The notes below the pieces were generated by a model. It was given only the letters and a program-made list of their open reading frames with translations, was not told the DNA's origin and did not search any database. From Halorubrum rubrum (GTDB lineage Archaea; Halobacteriota; Halobacteria; Halobacteriales; Haloferacaceae), in contig NZ_JANHDM010000005.1 in the NCBI RefSeq assembly GCF_024494685.1, positions 1 through 64,000 of the forward strand: 64,000 nucleotides of DNA, given 5' to 3'. Below are positions 62,524 through 64,000 of this stretch, in pieces. Within the stretch, counting starts at the first letter, position 1. Every line of letters begins with the position of its first letter. The position numbers and the translations under genes are program-made.

Positions 62524-63483
62524 ATGGACATCCTCCGAAGCCTTCGTGCCGTCTCCGAGGCGTCCGGAACCGGGGTCGTCGACTGGGCGAAAGCCGGGGA
62601 GGCGGCGAAGGCGAGTACGGAGCCGGGAGCGCTCGACTTGACGCCCGCCGACCGGCGGGGCTACGCGACCGACGTGCGGGACGCTCGCGACCGGCTCCGC
62701 GAGGTCGCCGGCGTCGACTTCGCCGTCCCGGACGCGATCGAGGTCCAGAACCGTCACCACTGGATCGACGCGAACCTCGAGACGTTCCGGAACGTGATGG
62801 AGCCGATCGAGGCGGCGGCGTCCCCCGCGATGCCCGAGCTCTCGCGGGTCGTCAACACGGGCTCCATGGCGTTCGCGCTGGGATTTCTCGCGCGGAACGT
62901 GCTCGGCCAGTACGACCCGCTGTTGCTCGCCGACGAGCCCGACGCCGACCACGGGCTCTACTTCGTCCACCCGAACGTCGTCGCGGTCGCCGCCGACCTC
63001 GACGTGTCGTACCCGCGGTTCCGCCGGTGGATCGCCTTCCACGAGGTGACGCACGCCGCGGAGTTCGGCGCGGCCCCGTGGCTGTCGGGATACCTGGAGT
63101 CGCGCGTCGAACGCGGGATCGACGGGCTGGGTGCGAGCGGACTCGACCCCGACGCGTTCGCCGAGCTCCAGACCGCGATGACCGCGGTCGAGGGATACGC
63201 GGAGCTGTTGATGGACCGCGCGTTCGACGACGAGTACGCCGACCTGCGCCGGAAGATCGACGAGCGGCGGGGCGGCGGCGGGCCGGTGACGCGGCTCGCC
63301 CGTCGACTCCTCGGGCTCGGGCTCAAGCGGCGGCAGTACGAGCGCGGGGCCGCCTTCTTCGAGCGTGTCGCCGACGAGCGGGGGGTCGCCGCCGCGAGCG
63401 CGGTGTGGGAGCGCCCGGAACACCTCCCGACGGACCGGGAGATCGACGACCCGGTGGCCTGGCTGGCGCGGGTCGACCCCTGA
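62524..63483 (+). CDS. Zinc-dependent metalloprotease (DUF2342/coenzyme F420-associated type)
   Basis: A 319-residue protein with the zinc motif IAFHEVTHAAEFG (HExxH, about 177-189). N-terminal VDWAKAGEAAKAS and the helical SPAMPELSRVVNTGSMAF follow the pattern of the DUF2342 proteins named as zinc-dependent metalloproteases of the F420-biosynthesis-associated group. LLLADEPDADHGLYFVHPN and VEGYAELLMDRAFDDEYADL add further parts, with Glu in VEGYAE the third metal ligand candidate. C-terminal YERGAAFFERVADERG. True role in F420 synthesis is unproven. Start ATG 62524. Confidence 0.87.
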   Translation: MDILRSLRAVSEASGTGVVDWAKAGEAAKASTEPGALDLTPADRRGYATDVRDARDRLREVAGVDFAVPDAIEVQNRHHWIDANLETFRNVMEPIEAAASPAMPELSRVVNTGSMAFALGFLARNVLGQYDPLLLADEPDADHGLYFVHPNVVAVAADLDVSYPRFRRWIAFHEVTHAAEFGAAPWLSGYLESRVERGIDGLGASGLDPDAFAELQTAMTAVEGYAELLMDRAFDDEYADLRRKIDERRGGGGPVTRLARRLLGLGLKRRQYERGAAFFERVADERGVAAASAVWERPEHLPTDREIDDPVAWLARVDP

Positions 63484-63565
63484 GCGTCCGTGAGCGTCCC
63501 TCCCGCCCGTCCCGAACCCGCGATCCGGACGGTGGTTTTAGGCCCGTCCCGCCCCCACGGTTCCC

Positions 63566-64000
63566 ATGAACCTCACCGGCCCGTGGGACCGGGCGCGCGT
63601 CGACGAGTTCCTCGCGGACGCACGGATCCCGGTTCGGGTCGGCTGCCGGACGCCAGCGGGCGACCCCTGGATGGTGTCGCTGTGGTTCCGGTGGGACGGG
63701 GCGATCCACTGTGCGACCGGCGCGGACGCCGACGTGGTCGGCTTCCTCGCGGCCGACGACCGCGTCTCGTTCGAGATATCGACGAACGATCCGCCCTACC
63801 GGGGCGTTCGCGGTCGGGGTCGGGCGACGGTGACCGCCGACGGAGAGAAACGGCTCCTCCGGTCGCTTCTGGAGCGGTATCTCGGCGGGACCGACAACGA
63901 ACTCGGCGAGCGACTCCTGCGACCGGGACGCGAGGAGGTCCACGTCCGGATCGAGCCGGAACGGCTCCACTCGTGGGACTTCACGGACCGGATGCCGGCC
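63566..64000 (+). CDS. Pyridoxamine 5'-phosphate oxidase-like flavoprotein (partial)
   Basis: At least 145 residues, open at the window edge. MNLTGPWDRARVDEFLADARIPVRVG precedes the FMN/F420-type split beta-barrel sequence PWMVSLWFRWDGAIHCATG, FEISTNDPPYRGVRGRGRAT (common flavin-binding strand) and LLERYLGGTDNELGERLL. PPOX-family proteins bind FMN, F420 or heme; here substrate is not known. Its start ATG 63566 lies 82 bp after the previous stop; upstream ggttttagg could hold the TATA box (about 63534-63542). C-terminus missing. Confidence 0.8.
   Translation, partial: MNLTGPWDRARVDEFLADARIPVRVGCRTPAGDPWMVSLWFRWDGAIHCATGADADVVGFLAADDRVSFEISTNDPPYRGVRGRGRATVTADGEKRLLRSLLERYLGGTDNELGERLLRPGREEVHVRIEPERLHSWDFTDRMPA

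Overview
The window is a 64 kb chromosomal segment of a haloarchaeon. The evidence is a very high GC content, strongly Asp/Glu-rich proteins, TATA-like boxes 22 to 31 bp before many start codons (leaderless transcripts), many GTG starts, an elongator tRNA-Met(CAU) interrupted by an intron between positions 37 and 38, and numerous haloarchaea-specific protein families. Gene content and order look most like Halorubrum or a close relative, but that placement is inference. Almost all of it is ordinary core genome, densely packed with 4 bp ATGA overlaps. The one clear accessory patch is a degenerate IS1341/TnpB insertion at about 20.86-23.0 kb.

Region by region. 0-2.5 kb: a UspA stress protein diverging from an amidohydrolase, then a perfect 20 bp tandem repeat. 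2.5-6.7 kb: the tryptophan operon trpD-trpF-trpE-trpG on the minus strand, with a 10 bp phased array of TGTACA-like boxes at its promoter. 6.7-10.6 kb: a second Usp protein, tRNA pseudouridine synthase Pus10 and two haloarchaeal families. 10.7-12.1 kb: intron-containing tRNA-Met and a nucleotide-sugar epimerase. 12.1-17.6 kb: amino-sugar genes (glmM, glmU), a membrane hydrolase, a dicluster ferredoxin related to zinc ferredoxins, and gltX. 17.6-20.8 kb: small membrane, lipoprotein and secreted proteins. 20.86-23.0 kb: two TnpB transposon remnants in opposite orientation. 23.0-28.7 kb: pterin dehydratase, BtpA/PfkB/deaminase genes, acidic small proteins and a membrane protein. 28.8-36.6 kb: PHP phosphoesterase, two moeA paralogues (one fused to a periplasmic-binding-protein-like domain), a GT-A-like protein, isopentenyl-diphosphate isomerase, an AAA ATPase with a His-rich tail and a methyltransferase. 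36.7-41 kb: acetyltransferase plus two flavin oxidoreductases. 41-46.4 kb: a multi-PAS histidine kinase, small proteins, an SDR dehydrogenase, MoaB with a His-rich N-terminus, and BolA. 46.5-54.2 kb: amino-acid permease with Usp domains, deoC, a DMT transporter, an ArsR-like regulator, gpmI and a thiolase. 54.2-56.3 kb: an epimerase/DUF1611 pair that fits the DgcN-DgcA D-glutamate pathway. 56.3-64 kb: a chemoreceptor, a lipoprotein, a cupin, tRNA-Glu(CUC), a 23 bp repeat array, an M42 aminopeptidase, a zinc metalloprotease and the start of a flavin/PPOX-like gene.

Functional links visible in the sequence are the complete anthranilate-to-CdRP segment of tryptophan synthesis under one promoter, UDP-GlcNAc synthesis (glmM then glmU), molybdenum cofactor completion (moeA1-moeA2, with moaB 14 kb away) and a likely D-Glu catabolic operon. 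I found no CRISPR array, prophage or obvious defence island. The most informative non-standard signals are the trp operator-like array, the nested TnpB elements, the ferredoxin that has lost all four zinc ligands, and the dgcNA pair in an archaeon.
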